From an uncultured Bacilli bacterium (GTDB lineage: Bacteria > Bacillota_I > Bacilli_A > RF39 > UBA660): 48,952 nt of DNA. Below, one piece after another: positions 36,371 through 44,848 of this stretch; the stretch's first letter is position 1, and each line of letters starts with the position of its first letter. The notes under the pieces are model-generated. The model was not told the DNA's origin. It searched no databases and saw only the letters and a program-made list of their open reading frames with translations. Where the stretch lies: the NCBI GenBank assembly GCA_947589535.1, contig CANQAS010000004.1, positions 1-48,952 on the forward strand, in the 5' to 3' direction. A program made the translations under genes and the position numbers.

Positions 36371-36376
36371 TATATA

Positions 36377-36601
36377 TTATGCAGCTTTGTCTGCACTAAC
36401 GTTGCTTTTTAAACCATATTTTTGATTAAACTTCTCAGCTCTACCTGTCTTTGATTGCATAGTAGCTTGACCAGAATAGAATGGATGACATTTTGAACAT
36501 ACTTCTACGTGAATTTTATCATTAATAGATTTTGTTTCAAAAGTTGCTCCACAAGTACATGTAACTGTTGAAGTTTTGTAAATACTTTCTTTTTTAGGCA
36601 T
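36377..36601 (-). CDS. rpmE: 50S ribosomal protein L31
   Basis: The 74-residue protein has CTCGATFETKS and EVCSKCHPFYSGQ, the cysteine sets of the zinc-binding (C+) L31 form. The ATG at 36601 has GGAG nine bases upstream; the track start (TTG, 36607) is too close to it. The leader can form two mutually exclusive hairpins, suggesting autoregulation. It sits between the SGNH gene and the str promoter. Confidence 0.95.
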   Translation of the reverse strand: MPKKESIYKTSTVTCTCGATFETKSINDKIHVEVCSKCHPFYSGQATMQSKTGRAEKFNQKYGLKSNVSADKAA

Positions 36602-36621
36602 AATCAATTGCTCCTTTCGCC

Positions 36622-36644
36622 ATGACCTATGATTTCGGTCATAG
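36622..36644 (-). ncRNA. Candidate L31 leader with two alternative hairpins
   Basis: On the minus strand CTATGA-CCGAAA-TCATAG (6 bp) and ATGACC-GAAATCATA-GGTCAT (6 bp) share bases and cannot form together. The second ends just before AAAGGAG. L31-binding leaders are known in Firmicutes; whether this matches their consensus I cannot test here. Confidence 0.5.
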
Positions 36645-36660
36645 ATTTAAAATCCTTTAT

Positions 36661-36689
36661 ATTATAACAAGTGTTTGATTATTTTGCAA
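36661..36689 (-). promoter_or_regulatory. Promoter of rpmE
   Basis: TTGCAA (36684-36689), a 17-base spacer and TATAAT (36661-36666). It overlaps the 3' end of the upstream SGNH gene. Confidence 0.6.
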
Positions 36690-37443
36690 GTATTTTTTTA
36701 TCTATATTATTAATAACAGCTCGAGACATAGCCTTATATCCATCTTTTGTAGGATGAATCTCTAATTTTGAAGGTAAATAATTATTATTTGCCGAGAATG
36801 TATCATGTATATCAACAAAAGTCATATCATACTTTTTAACTAAATTTTCCATCTTTCCATTAGCATATAAAATAAAAGGTTCTATCATGTTTGCAAGCGT
36901 TGATGAATAATTAGTAAATGGGTTATAAAATCCAAATACCATTATTTGCTCTTTACATGATTTTCTAAGTTCAAAAAGTAATTTATTAACATCAATAATG
37001 GATTCATCTATGTAAGTATATATATCATCCATTTCATTTAAATCAAATTCATTACCTATATTTAATTTATAAAATAAATCATTTGATCCAATACTAACAG
37101 TTACTATATCCGCTTTTATTAAGGCATGTTTTAAAGTGATTTCTTTACCATTAACTTTGATTTTTTTATTATTATTAAGATCATTAAGCAAATCTATACT
37201 TCGGTAACCACTTTTAGCAAATCCTTTCGTATAAAATTCTAAAACTTTTTTATCTTTTAAATAATCAGCTACGTAATCGCCATAGCTTTCAGAAATAGTA
37301 TTGTTAGGAGTCTGTCCAGCTGCTAATGAATCTCCTAAAGATAAATAATAAATTTGCTTATCACGGGTAATAAAAAATATACTAATTAATATTATTCCTG
37401 TTATTATAAACCCGATAAGTAACTTGTACCTTCTTTTCATCAT
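36679..37443 (-). CDS. SGNH/GDSL-type hydrolase, membrane-anchored
   Basis: The 254-residue protein has a membrane anchor (about 7-25) and an SGNH hydrolase domain. Motifs are SLGDSLAAG (catalytic Ser in block I), VSIGSNDL (block III, oxyanion Asn) and HPTKDGY (block V, catalytic Asp/His region). Substrates in this family include wall acetyl groups and lipids; location outside the membrane suits a wall-modifying esterase. It begins after a strong terminator and ends inside the rpmE promoter. Confidence 0.85.
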   Translation of the reverse strand: MMKRRYKLLIGFIITGIILISIFFITRDKQIYYLSLGDSLAAGQTPNNTISESYGDYVADYLKDKKVLEFYTKGFAKSGYRSIDLLNDLNNNKKIKVNGKEITLKHALIKADIVTVSIGSNDLFYKLNIGNEFDLNEMDDIYTYIDESIIDVNKLLFELRKSCKEQIMVFGFYNPFTNYSSTLANMIEPFILYANGKMENLVKKYDMTFVDIHDTFSANNNYLPSKLEIHPTKDGYKAMSRAVINNIDKKILAK

Positions 37444-37460
37444 ATCACCCTTTAAAATAA

Positions 37461-37490
37461 AAAATAGTATTTTTACATCAATACTATTTT
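37461..37490 (-). terminator. Terminator downstream of the murA operon
   Basis: AAAATAGTATT pairs with AATACTATTTT around 8 bases, followed on the minus strand by TTATTTT. It lies 29 bases past the 77-residue gene stop. Confidence 0.8.
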
Positions 37491-37518
37491 ATTTCAATTA
37501 TATAAATATATTACCAAA

Positions 37519-37752
37519 TTACTTAATTTTACCAGGTTCTTTTAAATCATTATCTAAATAATTTTCAACAGGAACATGACTCGTAGAAACATCATTTACT
37601 TTATCTATTTTTTGTTCGGGTTGTGATATTGTATCAGTTATAACTGGTTTATTTCCTATTATTTTATTTATATCTTCCTTAGTTGGTAATTTAAATCCGC
37701 TAGGAATATATGTTGTGGTATAACCATCACTATATTTTATAGCTTTTGCCAT
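37519..37752 (-). CDS. Hypothetical 77-residue protein coupled to murA
   Basis: The product is soluble and hydrophilic, starting MAKAIKYSDGYTTTYIPSGF and ending with an acidic-basic tail NDLKEPGKIK. The middle (KLPTKEDINKIIGNKP) may form one helix; the rest looks disordered. It starts on the murA stop (TAATG overlap) and shares its terminator, so it is truly expressed if murA is. No family recognised. A small wall-synthesis partner is possible. Confidence 0.6.
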   Translation of the reverse strand: MAKAIKYSDGYTTTYIPSGFKLPTKEDINKIIGNKPVITDTISQPEQKIDKVNDVSTSHVPVENYLDNDLKEPGKIK

Positions 37753-39014
37753 TATTCATCGACCTCCTCCAATTTTATTTTTGCACCAACATTAGTTAGC
37801 TTTTCAACTATTCCTTCATAACCTCTTAAAATATAACCTGCGTTTTCAATTGTTGACGTACCTTCTGCAATTAATCCTGCAATAACTAGCGATGCACCAG
37901 CTCTTAAATCTGTTGCAGAAACTTCTTTACCTTTTAATTTTGTTGGACCCATTATAATTGCTTTAGATGTTGTTAATAATTCTGTTGTTGCGCCCATCTT
38001 GTTTAATTCAAATAAATTTAAAAACCTATTTTCCCATATGGTTTCATTAATTACAGATTTACCATCTGCCTGCGTTAACAAAGCAGCCATTGGTTGTTGT
38101 AAATCCGTTGGAAATCCCGGATAGACTTGTGTCTTTATATTAACTGGTTTTAACTTTTCAGGCGCGCTAATCTTTATGGAATCAACGCCTATTTCCATGT
38201 TAACTCCGGCTTCTTCTAATTTTGAAATTAATGATTCAACATGTTCTGGTATTATATTTTTAATTTCAATATCCTGTCCAACTACACTAGCTAATATCAT
38301 ATATGTTCCTGTTTCTATATAATCAGGGACAACTTCATGGAAACATGAATGTAAGTACTCTACTCCCTCTATTTTAATTTCACTTGTTCCAGCACCACTT
38401 ATTTTTGCACCCATATTATTTAAGAACGTAGCCACATTAACTATATGAGGTTCTTTCGCAGCATTAGAAATTATTGTTGTACCTTCAGCCTTAACTGCTG
38501 CTAGCATTAAATTTATTGTCGCTCCAACGGATGCAAAATCTAAGTTTATTTTATTACCTATTAACTTATCAGCAGTTATTATAAATAAATTATTTTTTTC
38601 CTCTACTTTAGCACCTAATGCTTCAAAACCTTTTAAATGTAAGTTTATTGGTCTAGCACCTATTGAGCATCCTCCCGGAAAATACATTTCTACCTTTTTA
38701 AACTTACTAAGTAATGCTCCCATAAAATAGTAAGACGCTCTTAATTTTTTAGCAATTTTTTCTGGTATTAATTTATTTTCTATTTTAGATGAATCTATTT
38801 TAATTGTGTTACCATCACGCACAACATCCGCATTTAAAAAATTTAATATCTCATCTAATGCATCAATATCAGAAATATTTGGTACGTTTGCAATAGTTAC
38901 TTCCTCATCACATAAAACCGTCGCTGGTATTAAAGCAACTGCGCTATTTTTAGAACCACTTATCTTTATTTGACCAGTTAACTTTTTATTTCCCTCGATA
39001 ATTATTTTGTACAT
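37752..39014 (-). CDS. murA: UDP-N-acetylglucosamine 1-carboxyvinyltransferase
   Basis: MurA does the first committed step of peptidoglycan synthesis, adding enolpyruvate to UDP-GlcNAc. The 420-residue protein has GSKNSAVALIPA (Lys22-Asn23) and the catalytic Cys116 in GGCSIGARPI, so it has the fosfomycin-sensitive form. DLRAGASLVIAGL and QPMAALLTQ mark the C-terminal half. It sits downstream of fba with a 50-base gap without a clear terminator. Confidence 0.97.
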   Translation of the reverse strand: MYKIIIEGNKKLTGQIKISGSKNSAVALIPATVLCDEEVTIANVPNISDIDALDEILNFLNADVVRDGNTIKIDSSKIENKLIPEKIAKKLRASYYFMGALLSKFKKVEMYFPGGCSIGARPINLHLKGFEALGAKVEEKNNLFIITADKLIGNKINLDFASVGATINLMLAAVKAEGTTIISNAAKEPHIVNVATFLNNMGAKISGAGTSEIKIEGVEYLHSCFHEVVPDYIETGTYMILASVVGQDIEIKNIIPEHVESLISKLEEAGVNMEIGVDSIKISAPEKLKPVNIKTQVYPGFPTDLQQPMAALLTQADGKSVINETIWENRFLNLFELNKMGATTELLTTSKAIIMGPTKLKGKEVSATDLRAGASLVIAGLIAEGTSTIENAGYILRGYEGIVEKLTNVGAKIKLEEVDE

Positions 39015-39067
39015 ATTACTCCTCCATATCTTCTAAAGTATTTTATTAAAAAGCTTTAAAAAAGTGA

Positions 39068-39922
39068 TTAATTAGCCCTATTTACTGAATCAAACAACCT
39101 ATTTTTTTCATGTACAACTTTTTTTATTGCATTCTTACCTGATGATATTATTTTTCTAGGGTCATATTCTTCTGGATTACTTGCAATATAATTCTTTACC
39201 TTTTCTGCCCAAGCGAGTTGTATATCGGTATTTATATTTATTTTAGATATACCACAGAAAATAGCAGTTTTTATCTTATTTTCATCTAAACCAGATGCAC
39301 CATGTAACACAAGTGGTATTTTAACTGATTTACATATAGAACCTAGTAATTCATAATCTAGCTTAGGTTCACCTTTATATAATCCATGTTTATTACCTAT
39401 AGCTGGTGCAAGTGAATTTACGTTTGTTTGAAACACAAAGTCCTTGGCCTCATCAGGTGTAGAATAAATAGATGTATTATTATCATTACTATCTTCCTTA
39501 TTAAGAGAGCCTATTTCTGCTTCGATACTAATACCTCTATTGCTTGCATATTTTACTACTTTTATAGTTTCTCCAATATTTTCTTCAAAAGGTTTTGAAG
39601 ATGCATCGATCATTACAGAAGTAAATCCAGCATCAATAGCTTTCTTACAAGCTTCAAAACTTTTACCATGATCTAAATGTAATACAACTGGTATAGATAT
39701 ATTTAAACCATCTAAAAGAGATTTAACTAAACTATAAATAACCTTATATCCGCCCATATAATCTGCTGCACTTTCGGATACTGCCAATATAACTGGGCTT
39801 TTATCTTCTTCACAAGCTTCTAGAATATATCTCGTCCATTCTAAATTGTTTATATTATAAGCTGGTATAGCATAATTATCTTTTAATGCAGATTTTAATA
39901 ATTCATTACTATTTACTAACAA
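39068..39922 (-). CDS. fba: Class II fructose-bisphosphate aldolase
   Basis: The zinc aldolase splits fructose-1,6-bisphosphate. The product is 284 residues from the TTG at 39922, which has AGGTGG upstream; the track starts at a GTG three codons earlier. Starting MLVNSNELLKSAL fits FbaA better. Motifs are VLHLDHGKSFEACKKAI (metal His and Asp), SSKPFEENI, SLAPAIGNKHGLYKG, VLHGASGLDE and ININTDIQLAW. It lies with murA in the order also known in Bacillus. Confidence 0.95.
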   Translation of the reverse strand: MLVNSNELLKSALKDNYAIPAYNINNLEWTRYILEACEEDKSPVILAVSESAADYMGGYKVIYSLVKSLLDGLNISIPVVLHLDHGKSFEACKKAIDAGFTSVMIDASSKPFEENIGETIKVVKYASNRGISIEAEIGSLNKEDSNDNNTSIYSTPDEAKDFVFQTNVNSLAPAIGNKHGLYKGEPKLDYELLGSICKSVKIPLVLHGASGLDENKIKTAIFCGISKININTDIQLAWAEKVKNYIASNPEEYDPRKIISSGKNAIKKVVHEKNRLFDSVNRAN

Positions 39923-39976
39923 AACTTCCACCTTCTAAGCTTATTTTATCACATTTCTAACTATAGAAGAAATAAA

Positions 39977-40002
39977 AACGCTAGAATTTACACTCTAGCG
40001 TT
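39977..40002 (-). terminator. Terminator of the secreted Lys/Thr-rich protein gene
   Basis: AACGCTAGA pairs with TCTAGCGTT around 8 bases, followed on the minus strand by TTTTATTTC. Confidence 0.8.
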
Positions 40003-40014
40003 AATTATTTACAT

Positions 40015-41307
40015 TTATGGAGTCAAAGTTTTTGATTTATCATTTACTGAATCATCAGAATAACTATACTCTGTACCTGGTTGAACATCATAATCATATA
40101 GATGCGATGTGGTTTCAGTTACAACACTAGTTGTACCAGTTGGTTTACCACCTGATTTTTTACTTGTTGTTTGATTCTTATTATCATCTGGAACGTCTAC
40201 AACATAAGTAGTTGTTTCTTTAGTAGTTGTAGCTGTTTTTACTTGTTCTTTATATGTACTATGCTTACCATTAGATTTTTTAGTTCCTCCAGCTACTTTT
40301 TTAGTAGTTCCAGTTCCATTAGTATTAGCTTTTGCAGCATCATCCTTATTATATTTTTCGCCTTCTCTTTTTACAGTACATGGCTCACCAGTTTTAGGCG
40401 GTAATATAATTCCAAAATCAGTCAATTTTGAAGAATATATTTCATTTAATATTTCGCCTTGAAAGTTTAAAATTAATTTTTTTAATTCTTCATAATCTTT
40501 TTTATTATTCTTATCTATTGATAATTCGAATACTGGAAGCCAAGGATCTATCCCTTGTAAAGCATGATAACGTTCACCATCAGATAAAGTATTATTTGAT
40601 AAAATTTGATCCATTATACGTAAAAACTCTTTCGAATTTTTTTCGCATTCATTAATATTTTCATTTTTTATATCGTTTTTTTCTTTATAAATTAATTTAC
40701 TTAACTCTAGTTGAATAGTATTATATCCTTTTACCTCTTTAGGCATTATACTATAAGGAATTGTGATTTGAGAAGGTAATTTATCCTTTAAATCTTTAAT
40801 GGTTTTTTCATCTTTACCATTTATAATATCCCTTTTTAATTTTTCGTATGTACCCACTCCATAATCTAATGAACTATATAATGTGTTTTGTTGGGCCCTA
40901 AACCACTCAAAAAACTCATCTCCCGGCATTTCTTTAAAGGAATCTTTCGTTAAAGCGTTATTCTTATCAAGAAATTCAGAATATAAAATTTTAATAAATC
41001 TAATATCAATTTTTTGTCCAGTTAATTTTTCTACCTCATCAAGAATTTCTTGTAACTCTTTATCACTCTTTATACTGTATGGTTTATATAATATACCCTC
41101 AGGATTAAAAACCTCATTAGTAGTTTCTTCATCATTCCCATTATTAACATCATTATTATCCGATACTGATGTTGATGTTTGTGCTTTATAATTATTAATT
41201 TCGTATTTTGCAAATATTCCTGCGCTTACAAACATAGTTCCTGCAGTAAGCAAAGCAATTATTTTTTTTATCAAACCATTTGAACCAGCTGTCTTTTTTT
41301 GAGCCAT
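40015..41307 (-). CDS. Hypothetical exported or membrane-anchored protein with Lys/Thr/Ser-rich tail
   Basis: From the ATG at 41307 (AGGGGG upstream) the product has 430 residues. It has a Lys-rich start and one hydrophobic segment (about 15-34). A helical domain (about 65-300) contains SLDYGVGTYEKLKRD and LSDGERYHALQGIDPWLP, and a 110-residue tail of low complexity follows, with KKSNGKHSTYKEQ, TTTKETTTY and TTSKKSGGK. There is a single Cys pair in GEPCTVKREG. I recognise no family. The tail resembles wall-spanning or wall-binding regions; the PBP at the end of the window has a similar Lys/Thr tail. Monocistronic. Confidence 0.65.
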   Translation of the reverse strand: MAQKKTAGSNGLIKKIIALLTAGTMFVSAGIFAKYEINNYKAQTSTSVSDNNDVNNGNDEETTNEVFNPEGILYKPYSIKSDKELQEILDEVEKLTGQKIDIRFIKILYSEFLDKNNALTKDSFKEMPGDEFFEWFRAQQNTLYSSLDYGVGTYEKLKRDIINGKDEKTIKDLKDKLPSQITIPYSIMPKEVKGYNTIQLELSKLIYKEKNDIKNENINECEKNSKEFLRIMDQILSNNTLSDGERYHALQGIDPWLPVFELSIDKNNKKDYEELKKLILNFQGEILNEIYSSKLTDFGIILPPKTGEPCTVKREGEKYNKDDAAKANTNGTGTTKKVAGGTKKSNGKHSTYKEQVKTATTTKETTTYVVDVPDDNKNQTTSKKSGGKPTGTTSVVTETTSHLYDYDVQPGTEYSYSDDSVNDKSKTLTP

Positions 41308-41354
41308 CAAAATCATCCCCCTCTTGTTTGAATGCCATATATATTAACACTTTT

Positions 41355-41849
41355 TTAATGATTTGTCAACACTACAAAAGAATATAAAAATAATATTATT
41401 CCACCAAATAAAAACGACAATTTACCTATCTTATTTGATATTTTTTTACCTAAACTAAATCCCAAAAATGTAAATAGCATACTAATTAAACAAAAACTAG
41501 AAACAACAAGTAAAATATTATCATAAATGTAACTTATTCCAATACCAACTGAAAAACTATCAAAGCTAACTGAGATGGCAAATAAAATTATTCCTATAAA
41601 GTTTAATTCTATTTTTTTATCTTCTACTTCAAAAAAATGAATAATCATATCAATAGAAAGTATTAAAAATACCACAAAAAGAACGTACCTTGGTTTGATT
41701 AAAGTATATTCAAAAAGTGGTAAACCAACAACGTTACCAATAAGTGGCATAAAAAAGTGAAAAATACCAACTGTTATGGCGGTAACAATCATATTTTTCT
41801 TATTTACATTACTTATTCCATAAGATAAAGAAAGTGCAAATGCATCCAT
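41355..41849 (-). CDS. mntP: MntP-family manganese efflux pump (likely starts upstream at a non-AUG codon)
   Basis: The track start gives 164 residues beginning MDAFALSLSYG. MntP proteins have a hydrophobic strand before this motif. In frame, upstream codons read IINIILIAISLS and then MDAFA, with GAGGTG six to nine bases before an ATC or ATA (41888 or 41885) and a TGA before that. No ATG, GTG or TTG lies between. The true protein probably starts at an ATC/ATA. Family hallmarks SFDSFSVGIG and six helices are present. The spoIIR-mntP neighbourhood matches Bacillus (ywlD). It exports Mn2+ and may be regulated by a Mn-sensing system. Confidence 0.82.
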   Translation of the reverse strand: MDAFALSLSYGISNVNKKNMIVTAITVGIFHFFMPLIGNVVGLPLFEYTLIKPRYVLFVVFLILSIDMIIHFFEVEDKKIELNFIGIILFAISVSFDSFSVGIGISYIYDNILLVVSSFCLISMLFTFLGFSLGKKISNKIGKLSFLFGGIILFLYSFVVLTNH

Positions 41850-41921
41850 ACTTAAACTAATTGCTATTAATATAATGTTTATTATGATGTATCACCTCTA
41901 CATTATATTATTACTTTTACT

Positions 41922-42452
41922 CTAAAAATATTTTTCAATTAGCTCTTTTATGAAAGATTTATACTCTACTTCACTAGTATTAGCGTTTTCTTCTGCTTCT
42001 AATAAACATAATGGAGGAAATAAAACACACCACCAATTATCTCCCTTTCCTTTACCCAAAGTAACTAATAAAGATTCATACTCCCCAGCTTCATAAGTTA
42101 TACCTTTATATGTTTTTTCTGGAAACTCATGCATTCCATAATCTATAGTATAAGAATATTCTTTATCTTTCATTTCTTCTTCTAATATTTTGTTAAAATT
42201 ATCCATATTATTATTAATTAAATTTCTAGCTTGTTTTGTGCTTTTAGAGTTTTCAAGTAAACTATATAGTTCTTTTTGCATTTTATCTCTTACTTCTTCT
42301 TTGATTTTTTGATCTCTTGGAGAATTACTATTTGCTAGCACTCTAAACCTTATCGCAGAATCAGGTATTTTAACCGATTCTTGAGTCTTTGCTTTGTTAA
42401 AAAACATATATAATGACAAACATACTAGCATAATTAAAATTATTTTCTTCAT
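41922..42452 (-). CDS. spoIIR: Stage II sporulation protein R
   Basis: The 176-residue protein has a signal or anchor segment (about 3-16) and the signature IRFRVLANSNSPRDQKIKEEVRD of SpoIIR. DYGMHEFPEKTY and the hydrophobic WWCVLFPPLC follow. SpoIIR is made in the forespore and triggers SpoIIGA to activate sigma-E in the mother cell. Its presence, unbroken, marks the organism as a likely spore-former. It lies 34 bases after prmC, as in Bacillus. Confidence 0.95.
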   Translation of the reverse strand: MKKIILIMLVCLSLYMFFNKAKTQESVKIPDSAIRFRVLANSNSPRDQKIKEEVRDKMQKELYSLLENSKSTKQARNLINNNMDNFNKILEEEMKDKEYSYTIDYGMHEFPEKTYKGITYEAGEYESLLVTLGKGKGDNWWCVLFPPLCLLEAEENANTSEVEYKSFIKELIEKYF

Positions 42453-42486
42453 AAAAAATCACCCTCTATTAATTAGTGAGTGACTT

Positions 42487-43203
42487 TTAATAATTATATA
42501 CGAAGACAAACCTATTTTTATCTGACAAATCTTTTTTTATTTCTACATTTACATCACCCAAGTATTTTAATGCTAATACTTTAATATCTTCGCCTTGGGT
42601 TTCGCCAATTTCAAATGCTATTAAAAATTTATCATTAAGCACCTTTTTTGCATTAATTAATATATTTTCATAAAACTCTAAACCATTATTTTTCGCATAC
42701 AAAGCAAGATGTGGTTCATTATTTTTTACGATGTCTTCTACTTTTTCTTCTTTTCTTAAATAGGGCGGATTGCTAACTAATATATCTACATTAATATTAT
42801 TTTCTATATATGGTTTTAGCATATTACCTTTAAAAAAAGTTACATCCGCTTTATTATTAATACTATTTTCTTTTGCAACATCTACTGCTTTTTCACTTAT
42901 ATCAGAAGCGTATACGTGTGTTTTAAGCTCTTTTGATAAAGATATAGCAATAGCACCACTACCAGTTCCAACATCTATAATAACTGGACTATTAAACATT
43001 TTAGAGCGTTTGATAACCTCTTCTACTAACTCTTCAGTTTCTCTCCTTGGAATAAGTACGTTTTTGTTAACGTTTAATATATAACCATAAAAATCCACAT
43101 TTCCCACTATGTATTGAACTGGTTCTCCAGCTTCTAGTCTTTTAATAGCATCGTTAATGCTACCATTATAATACTTTTTTAAATATTCAATTTCTTTTTT
43201 CAT
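42487..43203 (-). CDS. prmC: Release factor glutamine methyltransferase, N-terminally short
   Basis: The 238-residue protein methylates the GGQ glutamine of release factors. It has the Rossmann motif IIDVGTGSGAIAISL, the catalytic SNPPYLR, and FYGYILNVNKNVLIPRRETE. The usual PrmC is about 280 residues; the N-terminal helical domain is cut to some 45 residues. GEPVQYIVGN still lies in place. A 41-codon start-less frame upstream ends in ATGA over the prmC ATG. AAGGAG precedes the ATG. prfA, its substrate gene, is upstream. Confidence 0.93.
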   Translation of the reverse strand: MKKEIEYLKKYYNGSINDAIKRLEAGEPVQYIVGNVDFYGYILNVNKNVLIPRRETEELVEEVIKRSKMFNSPVIIDVGTGSGAIAISLSKELKTHVYASDISEKAVDVAKENSINNKADVTFFKGNMLKPYIENNINVDILVSNPPYLRKEEKVEDIVKNNEPHLALYAKNNGLEFYENILINAKKVLNDKFLIAFEIGETQGEDIKVLALKYLGDVNVEIKKDLSDKNRFVFVYNY

Positions 43204-43325
43204 ATATTTTTCTCCTTAAACGGCATTTCATGGTTTTGAAATCTTTTTATTAGAAAATTTAATTCTTGATAATCTAAAACTATTGTTAAATTCTTATGTT
43301 TTATTATATCATTTATTTTTATTTT
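43200..43325 (-). other. Start-less ORF joined to prmC by ATGA
   Basis: A 41-codon frame (ending FQNHEMPFKEKNI) is open from after the prfA terminator to a TGA that overlaps the prmC ATG as ATGA. There is no standard start and a TATAAT lies inside, so it may be chance. The overlap type and composition make it worth noting. Confidence 0.2.
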
Positions 43326-43336
43326 CCTTAATAAAA

Positions 43337-43355
43337 GCCGGAGTTATTCTCCAGC
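43337..43355 (-). terminator. Terminator of the ywiB-argS-rpoE-prfA run
   Basis: GCTGGAG pairs with CTCCGGC (one G-U) around AATAA. The stem contains the prfA stop region and is followed by TTTTATT. Confidence 0.7.
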
Positions 43356-44399
43356 TAATTTTCTTCTTTGATCTTCTGTTATAAGAGCTTCTATTATATC
43401 TCCTAATTTACCATTCATTACTCTATCAAGAGAGTTAGTAGTAAATCCTATTCTATGGTCAGTTACTCTGTTTTGAGGATAGTTATATGTTCTTATCTTT
43501 TCAGATCTATCACCAGTACCTATTTTACTTCTTCTTTCGGCTCCTACTTCTTTTTCTTGCTCTCTCATCTTAAGATCATATACTCTTGATTTTAAAATTT
43601 TAAAACCTTTTTCCTTGTTCTTAATTTGTGATCTTTCTGTTTGAGAGTAAACAACTATACCTGTTGGAATATGAGTTAAACGAACAGCCGAGTCCGTTGT
43701 GTTAACACCCTGCCCACCATTACCACTTGCACGGGTAATATCTATTCTTACTTCGTTCATGTCAAGTTCAAAATCTAAGTCATCAATTTCAGGCATTACA
43801 AGTACTGTTGAAGTTGATGTATGAACTCTTCCTTGTGATTCTGTTGCTGGAACCCTTTGAACACGATGAGCTCCTGATTCATATTTAAGTTTAGAGTATG
43901 CACCATCACCTTTAACCATAAATGATATTTCTGAAAAACCTCCAGCTGAACTTGGTGTACTTTCTAGCTCTTCTACTTTAAAACCTTCTGATTCTGCATA
44001 TCTACAATACATATTATATAAGTCTCCGGCAAAGATATTAGCCTCATCTCCACCAGCTGCACCACGGATTTCAACAATTATGTTTTTACCATCGTTAGGA
44101 TCCTTTGGTAATAATAATATTTCTAATTTTTTTTCTAACTTTTTTTGCTTAGCTAAGCATTTTTCTTCTTCTTCCATAGCAAATTCTGCCATTTCAGGGT
44201 CCTTAGCTAGTTCTTTAGCTTCTTCATAATCATTTTTAGCTTTCAAATATTCATTATAGCATTCAATTATTTCAGATAGATCAGATTGTTCTTTAGATAA
44301 TTTAGTTGTTAAACTAACATCACTTATTACTTCTGGTTTAGTAAGCTCATTAGTTATAACTTCATTTCTTTGTTTTATTGCTTCTAATCTTTCAAACAT
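43344..44399 (-). CDS. prfA: Peptide chain release factor 1
   Basis: The 351-residue RF1 reads UAA and UAG. It has the GGQ motif in SGNGGQGVNTTDSAVRL and the PxT-type anticodon loop RVPATESQGRVHTST. The residue after GGQ is Gly where most RF1 have His. It overlaps rpoE by one base and precedes prmC, which modifies it. Length is normal (about 350-360). Confidence 0.97.
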   Translation of the reverse strand: MFERLEAIKQRNEVITNELTKPEVISDVSLTTKLSKEQSDLSEIIECYNEYLKAKNDYEEAKELAKDPEMAEFAMEEEEKCLAKQKKLEKKLEILLLPKDPNDGKNIIVEIRGAAGGDEANIFAGDLYNMYCRYAESEGFKVEELESTPSSAGGFSEISFMVKGDGAYSKLKYESGAHRVQRVPATESQGRVHTSTSTVLVMPEIDDLDFELDMNEVRIDITRASGNGGQGVNTTDSAVRLTHIPTGIVVYSQTERSQIKNKEKGFKILKSRVYDLKMREQEKEVGAERRSKIGTGDRSEKIRTYNYPQNRVTDHRIGFTTNSLDRVMNGKLGDIIEALITEDQRRKLAGE

Positions 44400-44836
44400 T
44401 ATTCATCCATCTCTTCTTCTGTTACTATTGCTAAATCTTCTAAATCATCCATATCGTCATCTGTACCATCATAATTATCAACATCCGGTGTTACTGCTTC
44501 ATCTTCTATTTCTTCTGAAATTTCGTCTTCAGATGATTCTTCTTCAGATGTTTCATCTTCTTCATCATCTTCGATAACTACTTTAACCGAATGTGATTCT
44601 CTTAAATCCCACTCTGCACCATCTAGAAGTAAAAATCTTTTATCAGTGGTAAGAGTAGTATAAAAGTCACCAATCATTTCCATCATATTATCTTCACTTA
44701 TTTCAAGCAATTTACAAACTTCGCCAAATAACATTGGAGTTGTTTTAGGTTTTTTATCCAATTTTAATAATTCATATGCTATATCTGTATAAGATAATAA
44801 TTCTAATTCCTCTAAAGGCATTTTTCTAACGTTCAT
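44399..44836 (-). CDS. rpoE: DNA-directed RNA polymerase delta subunit
   Basis: The 145-residue protein has an N-terminal HARE-HTH domain (1-85; LSYTDIAYELLKLDKKP and FYTTLTTDKRFLLL) and a C-terminal acidic tail of Asp/Glu (90-145). This is the delta subunit of Bacilli; it promotes recycling and specificity of RNA polymerase. It is a good lineage marker. It overlaps prfA and lies 12 bases after argS. Confidence 0.96.
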   Translation of the reverse strand: MNVRKMPLEELELLSYTDIAYELLKLDKKPKTTPMLFGEVCKLLEISEDNMMEMIGDFYTTLTTDKRFLLLDGAEWDLRESHSVKVVIEDDEEDETSEEESSEDEISEEIEDEAVTPDVDNYDGTDDDMDDLEDLAIVTEEEMDE

Positions 44837-44848
44837 AAAAAATTCCTC

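Noticed and set aside
41355-41849. Sporulation membrane protein YtaF
   Set aside because: YtaF is related, but the spoIIR neighbourhood matches the mntP (ywlD) position of Bacillus and the length is closer to MntP.
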